From Cytidiella melzeri (taxonomy: Eukaryota > Basidiomycota > Agaricomycetes > Polyporales > Irpicaceae): DNA of 64,000 bases. Every line of letters starts with the position of its first letter. The stretch's first letter is position 1. The notes under the pieces were generated by a model, which was given only the letters and a program-made list of their open reading frames with translations, searched no databases and had not been told where the DNA came from. The stretch spans positions 52,875 to 116,874 of the forward strand of contig JABYQR010000116.1 in assembly GCA_022592445.1 (NCBI GenBank). The letters run 5' to 3'. A program made the translations under genes and the position numbers. This document shows, piece by piece, positions 12,811-24,800 of this stretch.

Positions 12811-14811
12811 TTACAACCTGCTGCTCGTGTTGAGTTGCGTGATCGTCAACGGTTGGTCTGCGAGGGAACCCAACCCCCAATTCGTCAGCAAACCGTCACT
12901 CATATTTTGAAGAAGAAACACTCACAAGTCGCCTCAAACAAGTTATCCCTCGGCACACCGACGATATGTTGACTCAGCGCCGACGCGTCCACCATCTGCG
13001 GCACGAGCTCGTCAATCGTCCTCGCACCCAACAACCGCATGTTCATCTCAAACTCGTCTCTAAATATCTGTATCGCCCTCTCCACGCCCTCTTGACCGTA
13101 CGCGCAGAACGAGTACAAGAACGCTCTGCCGACGCCGACAGCCTTTGCGCCGAGAGCAATCGCCTTGAGGACGTCAGACGCACGTCGGACGCCTCCGTCG
13201 ACGAAGATTTCGAATTTGGGGTCGGGGAAGTAGCCTTTGAGGCGGAGGGCGGTCGTGACCTCGACGAGGACTTCTAGGCCGGAGCGAGCGGTGTCGAGTT
13301 GGCGGCCGCCGTGGTTGGAGAGGACGATGCCTTGGACGCCGGCTTCGTAGGCGAGGATGGCGTCTTCGGCGGTGGAGATACCCTTGAGGATGATGGGCAC
13401 TAGAGAACAAGAGATAGGATGTGAGGAGAGTGAGGGATTGATAAAAAGTTAAGAGAGGTGACGTACTCTTGGTGATGCTCTGGAACCAGGGGATATCCTT
13501 CCAGGAGAGACTCGGGTCGATGAAGGACTACATCGTTCATAGTAATGAGTAACTGATGTTTACTATTTGGTTTCGTGAAGTGAGCAACTCACGCTGATAG
13601 CTCTGGCGACACCTTGATCCTTCTTGACTTCTTGACCTTTTTGCACTTCAGCAGACGCAGACTCGTCTACCTGCTTCATGCGCATGTCCTTCTCACGGCG
13701 ACCGAGCTGAGGAGCATCGACAGTGATGAAGAGACCCTTGACACCGCGCTTCTCTGCGTGCTGAACGTATTTCTTGGTGATCTCGCGATCGCGGTTTACG
13801 TAGAGCTGCAGGAAGAATTCTTGGCCTTTGCTGGCGTTGTCGACGATTTCGTCGAACGAGCATGAGGCGAGGGTGGCAATCTGCGAGATGGTCGAGTCAG
13901 GGACGAGCGATGTCAGGGAGAGAGAGAGAGAGAGAGAGGGATAGGAACGCACCATCTGGATGACACCATGGTTTGCTGAAGCGCGAGTGATCGTCAATTC
14001 ACCCTCTGGGTGACCAAGCTTGCCGAGAGCAGTGGCAGACTGGGTGGCAGTGAATAAACTACATAATAATGCGGATGCAACGCAGGTTGACGTACGATGT
14101 AAAGCGGCAAGCTCGACTTGCATCCAAGGATGGTAGTAGACCAGTCTACAGTCGAGACGTCGCGCAGGATACGTGGGCGGAACCACACCCGTTGGAACGC
14201 AAGCCTGTTCTCACGAATGGTGATTTCGTCGTCTGATGCAGAAGAGTAGTATGCCCAGGCCTTTGGTGGGATGACAGCCTTGGCGATGACCTCAAAGTCG
14301 TGGAGATTGAGAATGTTCTCGACAGGTGGACGGGAGGCGAGAGCAAGCTGTCTTTGCTTCTCCTCTTCGGTGACCTCCTTCATAACCTTGACGATTGTGC
14401 TTGCGTCAACGACTCCGAGGCTGAGAAATGTTGAGACCTATTATACTGAAGGGAGTGGATGTCGAGAATCAACTTACTGTTTTGAGACTGGGAGATTAGT
14501 GGTAATGGCATCGGGTGGGTGAATGGGCTCGTATGCCTCACTGTTAGTCCAAAAATAAGTTTGTCGTATCTATAATCAAGTCAAGGCCGACTTACGTTGC
14601 ATCCTTTCCAGCGTATTTGAGGATGATACGGGCGCCACCAGGGTGCTCGTCCAAGAACTCAGTCACGTCGTAAACCTTGCCTGTATATCGAGATTAGCTC
14701 CAATACATCGCCGCAAATCATATATTGCTTACCATGTACAATAATCCAGCAGCTTTCTCTGCTACCGTGCTCAGCAACCTGAGGGCCAGTGAGGACGTTC
14801 AAGTCGGACAT
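12811..14811 (-). CDS. Flavocytochrome b2-type 2-hydroxyacid / glyoxylate dehydrogenase, copy A
   Basis: Nine exons (14733-14811, 14596-14680, 14478-14540, 14096-14420, 13953-14039, 13593-13880, 13467-13527, 12926-13399, 12811-12857) give 502 residues. Residues 1-80 form a cytochrome b5 domain with both haem histidines, in EHPGG and EPIHPPD. The rest is an FMN-binding TIM barrel with [40 protein letters not shown], the catalytic SNHGGRQLD and FVDGGVRR. Family members oxidise L-lactate or, in wood-decay fungi, glyoxylate to oxalate with cytochrome c. There is no mitochondrial presequence (the b5 domain starts at residue 5), and the C-terminus is SRL, a PTS1-type tripeptide, so a peroxisomal enzyme is more likely than a mitochondrial lactate dehydrogenase. 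An (AG)n tract lies in one intron (about 13917-13938). Confidence 0.92.
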
Positions 14812-16730
14812 TTTCGTTTTGGATGTAAGGAGTACAGTGAAGCTCGGGGGGACTAACTGTGAGGAGAAGGCGCTTTGATGGGTGTCTTTTATGTATACGA
14901 TGCGGAGAGACGGAGCCCGCGTTGGCATTATCTCAATGGAGAGAGTGCGCCGTCGATAACAGTGCGCGGAATGCGTTGGTCCCGCTTTCGTGTGCGAGGA
15001 TGTCCCGGTCGTAATGGGGAGAACTGTTCGAGTCGGTGATAGACCGGTTCGTTGCACTGCGATGAACAAACATGGTCCTCGAGGATATTGTAATGCTATG
15101 CTGTGAATTGTCCTTTCCAGAACATGGTTTCGATAGGACTTGAAACCGCTGTAGTTGATTACGAGTTGCAAGCCCAGACGGCGCGGTTACTCTTCGTCCC
15201 AGAATTGTTGTGAACTAGTCTGTGAACTTCGCTGCGGCACAGTGTGAGTTTGCGTAATCCTTCCACAGGTAAGTAACGCGAGTATGTAGTGCAGCTTACA
15301 GCTAGGATCCTCTCTAACTCCGCTCGGAGTAGTAGTAACAACCAGGCGTGCTTCCACAGACCACTCTCACCCTTTATTGGCTTATCATCATTCGGTGGAT
15401 GTGATAGGCCAGATGCATTCGCCAGGCCGGAGTAGAGTAATGTCATGGAGGAGCGATTAGAGCGACCATCTACTCGTCTCTAATACAGCTGTCAAAGGAA
15501 TGACTACTTCAGACCGGTTCCAGTCGGACAAGGAGAGACACGAATGCTTACTTGGCACTCTACGCAGGCTTGCGATGTGTTTATATCGCAGTCGACAAAC
15601 AGGACGTTGGTTTGGTCCTGCCAGTGGCAGTTGTCACTTCACTGGCAAGGTCGTGGAACCAAACACACATACACAAACAACGAGCTTGAACCATCTCAGA
15701 CTTACTGTACTTTGTTCTGCCACTCATCATATTCTTTGCATTGGCAACAGCATGCTGCGTGAACAAAATGGCCATGTATGCCTGAGAAATATCTCACATC
15801 GCTGCGAACGAGCGGAATAGGCATGATCCAGACTGTAACGTGTTTACTCGGCGGGCAGAATGTACTGTAAATGTTCACTGAAATGCTAGCGAACAGACAG
15901 TCGATTCGACGACGACGACGACGTCTGTTGACCTCGTCACAGGATATGCAATGCTTGGCATTGCGTCGACCGTGACTCACGAACGTCTTCACGTTGACCA
16001 ATGTGCGTTAGCTCCTGTCTCGTTCATTCTACTTCCCAGCTACTGCTACAACTGTTGCCCGCTTGCACCAAGTGAGTCTGCTTGGCACACTGAATAGGCT
16101 AAGATTAGAAGCACGCAACTAGCAAAGAGCGAAGAAGGCCATCGACTACACATGGATGAAGCTTGGTCCAGAATCTGACCGGAAGTTGGCAAACAGTTCT
16201 CCGTGGACACCACAAAGGCCATCGTGCGACCTCCCAGAGCGCTGACACCGATCTAACACCGGTCTGCTTTGGCGCTCTGGCGCACTGAACAGTCTGTACC
16301 ATTGCGGAGCTGTGTCTCGCGAGGTGAGTACATGTCCATTTACGGTCCATGGCTTGCGTTGGTGGCTAACGAGCACAGCCTCCAGATCATCTGCCAAGCT
16401 GTGTCCGCCACGCCCGTGGTCGAAAACTCACCTCCGGATGCCAATTTAGTAGCTAAAACTCCAAATACTAACTTCCGCCAAGCTCTTTGCACAGTTCCGC
16501 TGCCCTTTATCCCCGCATTCCGAGGTGAACTCGCTTCTTGAACAGGACAGGTGTCAACAGACAAGCTCGTTCGATGAAATCTAATGAACGGTGTTGCTCT
16601 TAGCAGTGACAGCAATTGTGCCACAGCTGGAAAAAAAAAACTGTCGAGCGCGCGGTGAGATGCGTATCTTTGGGAGCTTGCAAGATGATCACGGTTGGGG
16701 ACAACCCAAGATGTTCCCTTGACCTCAAGA
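14812..16730. other. Long intergenic region, no gene recognised
   Basis: About 1.9 kb between copy A and the lyase gene. Short open frames occur on both strands, but none shows a domain, splice pattern or codon bias I can support. It contains the copy A promoter (a TATACATAAAAG-like element on the minus strand near 14885-14896) and the lyase promoter. Confidence 0.45.
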
Positions 16731-16738
16731 TATAAATA
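16731..16738 (+). promoter_or_regulatory. TATA box of the ICL/PEPM-family gene
   Basis: TATAAATA at 16731-16738 lies 134 bp before the start codon. The interval between is a strongly pyrimidine-rich leader (CTCTCCCTCT-type tracts), typical of highly expressed fungal genes. Confidence 0.6.
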
Positions 16739-16871
16739 CGGCGCATTTGCGTTCAAACCTCCCTCAGCTTTCACCTCAGCTCTCATACCTCCTCTCCCTC
16801 TAGAGTTACCCGTCTCCCTCTGATCCTCTCATATATTCCTCTCGCCCCCTACCATATTCATCTAGACTAAC

Positions 16872-18252
16872 ATGCCCGGATTGGAACTGTTTGGCTCCTC
16901 TGCGCCCAACATGCCTGCGCCCACCGTTGTCGAGGTTCCCGTCTCTTCGTCAGCGTCCTCCATCAACTCTGTAGAGATGGACCAAGACGAGCCCTCTCGT
17001 AAGCCCGGGGCCTACTACAACGCCCGCTTGGACCCCAAGAACTTCCTTGAGGGTCCCTTGTCCCTTAACCCCGCCACCCGCCTCCGTCAGATGCTTGCTA
17101 GGCCCGGTATTGTCGTAAGTGTTCAACATAGAGAAACATCAAGCCCGCGTAATGCTTACTTGTACTCTTCAGGTTGCCCCTGGTATTTGTGACGGTATCA
17201 GCGCACGCTGTGCATTGGAAGCCGGGTTTGAATGTCTGTACCAGTCCGGTGCGGCTACAACTGCCTCAAGACTCGGTATGCCCGATCTTGCTATCGCGAC
17301 TCTCAACGACTTTGTCGAAGCTGGCGCTATGCATGCTTCACTCGACCCTACAGTTCCCGTCATTGCCGATGCCGATACAGGGTCAGTCTCTGAGCTAATC
17401 TCGTATCTATATGCTTGTGGTCTGACATGGTGTACAGCTTTGGTGGCCCTGCTATGGTGGCTCGCACGGTTACGAAATACATTCGCGCAGGTCTCGCTGC
17501 ATGCCACATAGAAGATCAAGTTCAGACCAAGCGATGCGGACACTTGATGGGCAAGCAGGTCGTCTCCCGTGAAGAGTTCATCACGCGCATCCGCGCCGCT
17601 GTTATCGCTCGTGACTCCGTCCCCGGCGGCTCTGACTTTGTAAGTAGTCTCTTGACTGCTTGACACGGAGAACGAGCAAACATCTGATTCGGTATACCCC
17701 TACCCCAGGTCGTCATTGGTCGCACAGACTCTGCGCAGGTCCTCGGCATGGAGGAGGCGGTCACCCGTCTCAAACTTGCGGCTGATGCAGGCGCCGACGT
17801 TTGCTTCATTGAAGGCGTCAAGACTGCTGAGCTGTTGACGTCAACTGTCGCTGCTCTCGCTCCCAAGCCAGTCCTCGTCAACGTCATCTCTGGGGGGCTG
17901 ACACCATCCTTCACGTGCCAGGAGGCTGAAGCTCTTGGTGCAAAGATAATCAGTACGCGTTGTGTTGGCCAAGTGTAGCAAACATGTTCTAACAATTCTC
18001 TAGTATTCTCTCTCGTGTCTTGTGTTGCTGCTGTACACGGTATTCGTGCTGCCATGAGGTCGCTCAAGAAGACTGGCACGGACTTCAGCTCCGCGCAGGG
18101 TATGGACCCGAAGGCGTTCTTTGAGGTGATGGGTGAGTAGACAAAGACACACTACTCGTGCAACACGATTACTGACTGTACTGCGCATAGGCCTCAATGA
18201 GGTCGTGACTCTCGATGCCCGAGCTGGTGGCAAGGCGTTTGAAGTCGTGTAG
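16872..18252 (+). CDS. Isocitrate lyase/PEP mutase-family C-C or C-P lyase (candidate oxaloacetate hydrolase)
   Basis: Six exons (16872-17114, 17173-17381, 17438-17639, 17709-17952, 18004-18132, 18191-18252) give 362 residues. After a Ser/Pro-rich 60-residue N-terminus the barrel shows APGICDGISARCALEAGF, the metal-binding PVIADADTGFGGP, then HIEDQVQTKRCGH with the gating-loop KRCGH cysteine motif, DFVVIGRTDS and ADVCFIEGVK. These place it in the ICL/PEPM superfamily, away from true glyoxylate-cycle isocitrate lyase, which is about 200 residues longer. The fungal members with this size and loop include oxaloacetate acetylhydrolase, dimethylmalate lyase and 2-methylisocitrate lyase-like enzymes; sequence reading alone does not choose among them. 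It sits between two glyoxylate-dehydrogenase-type genes. No PTS1 (ends FEVV). Confidence 0.88.
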
Positions 18253-18788
18253 AAGCATTCTACCCATACCACTCATTTCTAGACGCACTCATACATTGTT
18301 TATTGTCATCCCTTCAGGGCTTTTGTAGACTACATCCTCGCTGCATGCATTGTTGTACTGTACATTAGAGCTGACTGCGTGTACAACAGTGCTCATCTGC
18401 ATTTGTTATATCCAACCCGAGCCAGGGCTGTGTGATTAGCTCGTCTTATCGACTACCCAAGGGTTGTGGCTTCAGCGTACAAAAAAGGCGATGAACAAGT
18501 TTCAATGTCAAAATCATCTCTAGTACCATCACGCGCTACTACTCATCGACCGATGCAGATGCAGATGAGGCTTTCGAACCACGACACCTTCCTAATTGGC
18601 ACTGTATGGGCCGTTCCGTCGGGCGACCCGTAGGTGCCTCGGAACGTTCGGCCGCCCGTTCATCCTGTGACCTATTCAACCTGATATGCTCCAACCAATC
18701 CTACGGCGGTGAATCCAAGAGTTTACGAAGGTACTCTTCACACTACTGCTCATCTTCCACAATCCGTCATTGTCGTCGTCGCGCCAGC
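18253..18788. other. Intergenic, 3' region and promoter of copy B
   Basis: No coding frame, RNA gene or clear TATA element was recognised. Confidence 0.45.
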
Positions 18789-21023
18789 ATGTCTCACGCA
18801 AAGATATACACAGGCCAGGAAGTTGCAGAGCATAGCTCGAGGGAGAGTTGTTGGATCATCGTACACGGTGAGTACGTTCGACGTGATTTCGAAAATGCAG
18901 ATAGGAGGAAGTGGGTTGGTGCTGACACACACTTGCAGGGAAGGTATACGATGTGACGGAGTTCCTGCCAGGTATGTTTTTGCGAAGTTCTAGGTTAGTT
19001 TGGCCAGACTAACGATTCGACGTTGTAGACCACCCAGGTATGCGTTATTCAGAATATAAGAAGCCCGTAGGTTGACGCGGGGGATAGGTGGCTCGAAGAT
19101 TATATTGAAGTATGCTGGGAAAGATGCGACGTACGTACTGTCTTTGACATATTCCGATTGACAACCTCTGACGCTCTGCGTTAGGGCTGAGTACGAGCCC
19201 ATACACCCGCCGGACGCTATCGAGAAGAATTTGCCCCCTGAGAAGCAGTAAGTTAACCCTATAACAGTGCTTGTACATGTTGTTCATGGAACACAGATTG
19301 GGCTCGGTCGACTTATCTACTGTCAAGAAGGTCGAGGTTGTGATCAAGGATGAGGAGAAGGCTCGTCTCGAACGCTTCAACCACCGTCCCGCACTTTCTG
19401 AGATCCTGAATCTGCATGACTTCGAGGTATCGTCGCTGGTATTTCTCCTCAGAGACTCAACTGACCAACGTGGTAGGCTATCGCACGTCAAGTGATGAGC
19501 GAGAAGTCCTGGGCGTACTATAGCTCAGCAGCCGACGATGAAATCACCGTCCGAGAGAACCATGCCGCGTATCACCGGGTATGGTTCCGTCCAAGAGTCT
19601 TGCGGAACGTGACAACAGTGGATTTCTCGACAAAGATCCTTGGGCATGCGTCTAGCTTGCCAATATATATTGTAGGATGATCTTTTCTTTGTCGAGCCAC
19701 ACCGCGACAACTGACTACGGAACGGTAGACCGCCACCGCACTTGGAAAGCTTGGACATCCCGATGGCGAGTTGAACTTGACACGGGCGGCTGCGAAGCAC
19801 GGTGTTATCCAGATGGTGAGCATTTTTGAGAATAGTAAGCTTGCCTTGGTTGAGACGACTCCTAGATTCCTACTCTTGCGTCGTGCTCCTTCGACGAGCT
19901 CGTGAGCGCGGCAAAGCCAGGCCAAGTGCAATTCCTTCAGCTCTACGTCAACAAGGAGAGACATATCACGGAAAAGTTCGTGCGCCATGCTGAAGAGAGT
20001 GGAATCAAGGGTTTGTTTATAACGGTCGATGCTCCTCAGCTCGGACGTCGTGAGAAGGTAAAGGGCACACGGATATCAAATGCGCTATACTCAAGAATGG
20101 CTGTAGGATATGAGACAGAAGTTCGAAGCTGAAGAGCCAGACGAGATTAACAAGAATAACCAGAGTATGGACCGCTCTCAGGGAGCCGCCCGAGCCATTA
20201 GTGTGAGAGTCAGGCCCAATTTGCTGCAATGGCTCTGCTCATAATGGCTTGTGTGATTATTTGACAGTCTTTCATTGACCCGGGACTATGTTGGGAAGAC
20301 ATGAAATGGTTCAAGAGTATTACCAACATGCCTTTAATCCTCAAGGGCGTGCAGTGCTGGGAGGACGCGCTGGAGGCATACGATCAAGGGCTCGCAGGCG
20401 TTGTTCTATCGAATCATGGCGGACGTCAGCTCGATTTCGCACGGTCCGGTATTGAAGTTCTTGTCGAGGTAGTCGACAAGCTGAAGGAGAAGCGGGGCTT
20501 GGAATTCCCTAACGAAAAGTTCCAATTGTTTGTCGATGGCGGTGTTCGTAGGGCAACAGACGTCATAAAAGCTATCGCGCTCGGTGCTACAGCAGGTATA
20601 TATTGCAGTGTCTATCTCCGAACGGCGTGGCTGACCATGCTTGCAGTGGGCATAGGTCGGCCGTTCTTGTATGCGTTCTCGGCTTATGGGGAGGAAGGCG
20701 TTGATAAGGCGCTGCAGATCCTTCGTGTGAGTTTTTTCATGCGGATAAATACCGATCGTTTCACATGTTGACCATGCCCCAGGACGAATTCGAGATGAAC
20801 ATGAGGCTTATTGGCGCGCCTACTCTCAAGGACGTGAAGAAAGACATGGTTGACGCTTCGTCTATCCATCAGCATATAGTTGCTGTGCCGGATGACAGGC
20901 TGTTTCATCTTAACTGTGAGTGCTGTGTTGGTTGTACGGTATGTGCGATCAATGACACTGTGATGTACAGACGAGTCTATGGCCCATGCGCGCCTGAAAG
21001 AGGCTGATAAGGCAAAGTTGTAG
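18789..21023 (+). CDS. Flavocytochrome b2-type 2-hydroxyacid / glyoxylate dehydrogenase, copy B
   Basis: Fourteen exons (18789-18867, 18939-18971, 19029-19037, 19088-19130, 19185-19247, 19297-19426, 19477-19671, 19729-19815, 19866-20057, 20107-20202, 20268-20595, 20647-20726, 20783-20915, 20971-21023) give 506 residues. Architecture equals copy A: b5 domain with haem ligands in DHPGG and EPIHPPD, then the FMN barrel with [21 protein letters not shown] and [11 protein letters not shown] 9-nt exon (19029-19037) supplies the first haem histidine. Six introns sit at the same cDNA position as in copy A and the last is equivalent; the other six are extra. There is no mitochondrial presequence, and the C-terminus is AKL, a PTS1-type signal. 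The paralogues are diverged, so the duplication is not recent. Confidence 0.9.
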
Positions 21024-21489
21024 AAAGTACATTTCGATAACCTCAAGGTTGGCTCGATGGGCTTGCAGAATACTGTTTCTTTCGCAATCTGGTGTGTGCG
21101 CGTGATGATCTATCACAGTCTGGGTGTTCCTTCATTGTTGGGTTTAATTTTTTTCATACACGTTTTGTGCAAATTCTTGTCGCAGCGGAGATGTATACTA
21201 CAGTTGGCATTTTAGGGCTTTGTTCCACAGCTGTGGAAATAATTTTTTCGGCGGGTTGGCCTTCGCAATGTATGCGCCTGTACACTCCCAAGCGAATTCG
21301 ATGTCGGGCGGATATGAGCGCGGGGTATGTCGTCGCGGCGACGAGGCAAGGGAACGTGGCGATTGAACGGATAGTTGTTCGATGAAACACGAGTTTATTG
21401 CATGGGATCGGCGGGAGACGTCTGGACGACATCTCGTCTGCTATAAACTTGGGCTGTAATTTTAATGTCCATATGACCAAAAATAGGTA
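21024..21489. other. Intergenic up to the nested transposon block
   Basis: No gene recognised. It ends with the TA dinucleotide (21488-21489) that flanks the inverted-repeat element. Confidence 0.5.
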
Positions 21490-21681
21490 CAGTCGAACCC
21501 CTCTTAACCCATACCCCTCGGGATACGCAGAAAGGTATGGGTTATCAGAGGTTATGGGAAACGAGAGGTGGCGCTTAATTGAGCGCCCAGGGCTTTGTCG
21601 AATATAACCGTGGAATTGTGTCATAGACTACCAAATTCACAATTTGTTGATACCATAAACAGATTGCTATGGGTAGTGCTC

Positions 21682-21893
21682 TGTTATTCAAGTGCTGGTA
21701 CAGCGTGGTAGAGTCTTTGAATTGATAGTGCGAATACAAATACAACGGTACACATACCTGGTACAGCGTGGTAGAGTCTAAAGCACGCTGTACCAAGTAT
21801 TCGATCCTTTGAGTCCACTAGCGCTCACGCGCTCACAAGCGCTTCCCCGCCCTATTTCCTATTCCGTCTCATCGGGCGGGTCACCGTTTGACA
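21682..21893 (-). repeat. 3' LTR of the copia element
   Basis: 212 bp, TGTCAAACGG...GAATAACA on the minus strand. It encodes the last 12 codons of the polyprotein (stop at 21859). Contains two copies of GGTACAGCGTGGTAGAGTCT (read on plus). Confidence 0.95.
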
Positions 21894-24800
21894 CCCCCCC
21901 TTGACCCGCGTCAAGTCCTAACAATCTCATCGCTCGTCCATGTAAAATGCGCGGGAGTGCTTTTGTAAATATATCCGCTGTATTCTCCTTTCCTGGGACC
22001 CTGTGCACATCAACCAACCGTTTGTTGACGCAATCTCGAATGAAATGAATTCGTATATCGATGTGTTTCATACGCGTGTGACCGTGTGGATCGTGTGTGC
22101 AGGCCACAGTGCCGTTGTTGTCGCAGAAGAGTGAAGTGGCCTGTTGTTGTGGATATCCGAGTTCATCGAGCAGCTGCCTGATAAACATAATCTGGCAGGC
22201 TGCGTGCGTACATGCGAGGTACTCTGCTTCACACAAAGATAGGGCGACGACGGCTTGTTGTTTTGAACTCCAAGAGATCGGCGAGTTTCCCATCAGCATG
22301 ATATAACCGCTGATTGACTTTCTGTGTTTGCCTGAACCCCAGTCCGAATCTGTGAAGGCGCGGAAGATTGGGTAAGGGTGATCCAGATGACCTAGGACTA
22401 TGCCCGTCGATCTTGTTCCCTGCAGGTACCGGAGAAGATGTTTCGCAGCTGCCCAGTGTTTTTCGCCGTAGTTCAACATGAACCTTGCAAGTTCGCGGAC
22501 AGCAAAAGCTATATCCGGACGACAAGTGGTAGCCAGATACATCACTTTTCCGACTACCACGCAGTAAGGGAATCCCTTCGCTCTCTCGCGTTCGTCCTCG
22601 GTTTTGGGACAGTCCTCGGAGGAAAGTGTAGCGTGAGGAGGTAAGGGAGTTAGCACAGCATTACAGTGCTCCATGCCAAAAGTGCGTAATATGGACTCGA
22701 TATACGAGTCTTGTGAGAGAACTAGCGTGCGTCGGTTTCGTGTTCGTGTGACCTTGCAGCCTAGTAACCACTCAACGTCTCCGTTATCGGTGATCTCGAA
22801 ACACGAGTTGAGTTGTTTCGTGACGAGGTCGGATTCTGCCTTGGAAGTGGAAGCGAGTAGTATATCGTCCACGCTGGTAGCGGACATGGATCTTTGGTCT
22901 TTGTCAACACGTACGTGTACGCTCCAATCGGACTGACACCTCTTGAATCCCAGAGACGTGTACTTCTCGTTAAATTCCAGATACCATGTCCGGCCGGCCT
23001 GCTTAAGTCCATATAGTCCCTTGTGTAAACGCCAGTAGCCGGACCCCGCAATCTCTGGACGTCGCATGTAGATCTCCTCGGTGAGTGGTCCATTGAGAAA
23101 AGCAGTTTTGATGTCGATATGTCGCAGTTCTAAATCCTGAAACGCTGCTAAGGCGAGTATGATTCGAATGGAGTCCCACCTTGCGACGGGAGCGAATGTG
23201 TACGTGAAGTCCTGGCCTGGAATCTGAGTGTATCCCTTGGCAACTAGACGGGCCTTGAATCGCGAGATGTGTCCGTTCAAGTTGCGTTTGATGTGAAGGA
23301 CCCACTTGCAGTCGACGGCCTTGCGTCCAGGAGGGATCGAGTCGATTTCCTCGTATACGCCTTTTGCCTTCAGCGCTTCAAGTTCCTCGTAGATCGCAGC
23401 TAGCCATTCTGTCCAGTAGTTGCTCCTCTGCGCCTCCTTGATGGACTTTGGATCGGTGGCGTCGGGGTCGTCAATCGGATTTGAAACCCCAAGGCATAAG
23501 GAATCGTACTTGGCGTCAGCATGCAAGAGAGTCGGTACAAGCTCTTCGACAGGTGATGTGTGTATGTCGAAAAAGAGTTCCTCCCCGCGAACGAGAACGG
23601 CATGTATCAGCGCGTTCTGCGCGTCCAACCCCCCCTCGTTCGAGGTGGTGTGATCGAAATCGAGGTACCTGTTTGGTAATACAGGTACCCTTCGTTCACG
23701 TCGTTGCGCGAGCGGTTGATTATCCGGGTCCTCGTGTCTGTGTACACGATTTAGATGTGTTTCACATCATTGTCCAAGCGACTCACATAGTGACCATGTC
23801 GCTTTCCCGCTCGATACGAGCGTCCGGCTGCGTAGCAGCATACCTAATTTCGAGATAGAAATTAAGTCCCCACGCACTTCGTGCATGTCCAAGTCACTCA
23901 CCGATTGGTGTCATGACTTTCCGACCCACGAGGGGTATACTCCGAAGGGCCAGGTACAGGAGAGTATAATGGATTGTCAAGGAACCGATCATCAACATCA
24001 GTGATGAGATCGGTCCATAGAGGTGAACGTTGTATGGGTAATGGCGTGGTTGTCGGAATGTTGTCGTGGAATGTGACGTCACGCCGTACTCGCACAGCAT
24101 GAGCATGAGGAAACCAGATAAGATAACCGTTAGCGTCGGGTGCGTATCCAAGAAAACGGCCAGGTTCACCACGAGGTTGAAATTTAGGTAAGTCGTCCGA
24201 GTTTGTGCGACGAGCCGTGACATGAGTGCCAAAGATGTGAAGATATGATAGATCTGGTAAGTGCTTGAATACGAAAAAGAAGGGAGTGGTGAAAGGTGGA
24301 AGGGCAGCGTGTGGTACTCGGCACTTGAGATGAACGGCGCATAGGACGGCGAATGGCCAGAACCAATCTGACAGGTTTGCGTCCACTAACATTGCCCGAG
24401 CCATAGATGCGATAGTGAGATTTGCACGTTCTGCGACACCGTTCTGTGGGGACGCGTCAGGCACGATCTTCTCGTAGATAATTCCGAGTTGCTCGCAATA
24501 GGCACGAAATGCGCCCTCGACATATTCAGGGGCGTTATCGACTCGTATGATGGCAATTTTGAGATTCAGCAGACGTTCAAAAGCAGCTTGAAATTGTTTG
24601 AAACGAGCCAAGGCCTCGGATTTGTGTTTCAATAGGCTGACGTAGATCCATCGAGAAAAACAGTCAATAAAAAGAATGAAGAATTTGAAACCGCCGTAAC
24701 AGTTTGGTAACGGGCCGCAGATGTCGGTATGAATTCGATAGAGAAGACGGTCGGCTCTGAGATCCGACTTGGCAGGAAATGGAAGGCGTTTAATATTTGC

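Noticed and set aside
12811..14811. Copy A as a classical mitochondrial L-lactate:cytochrome c oxidoreductase
   Set aside because: No presequence is present before the b5 domain, and the C-terminus is a PTS1-type SRL; substrate left open.
16340..16786. Minus-strand 148-codon ORF
   Set aside because: Overlaps the TATA box and leader of the ICL/PEPM-family gene; no motif or splice signal.
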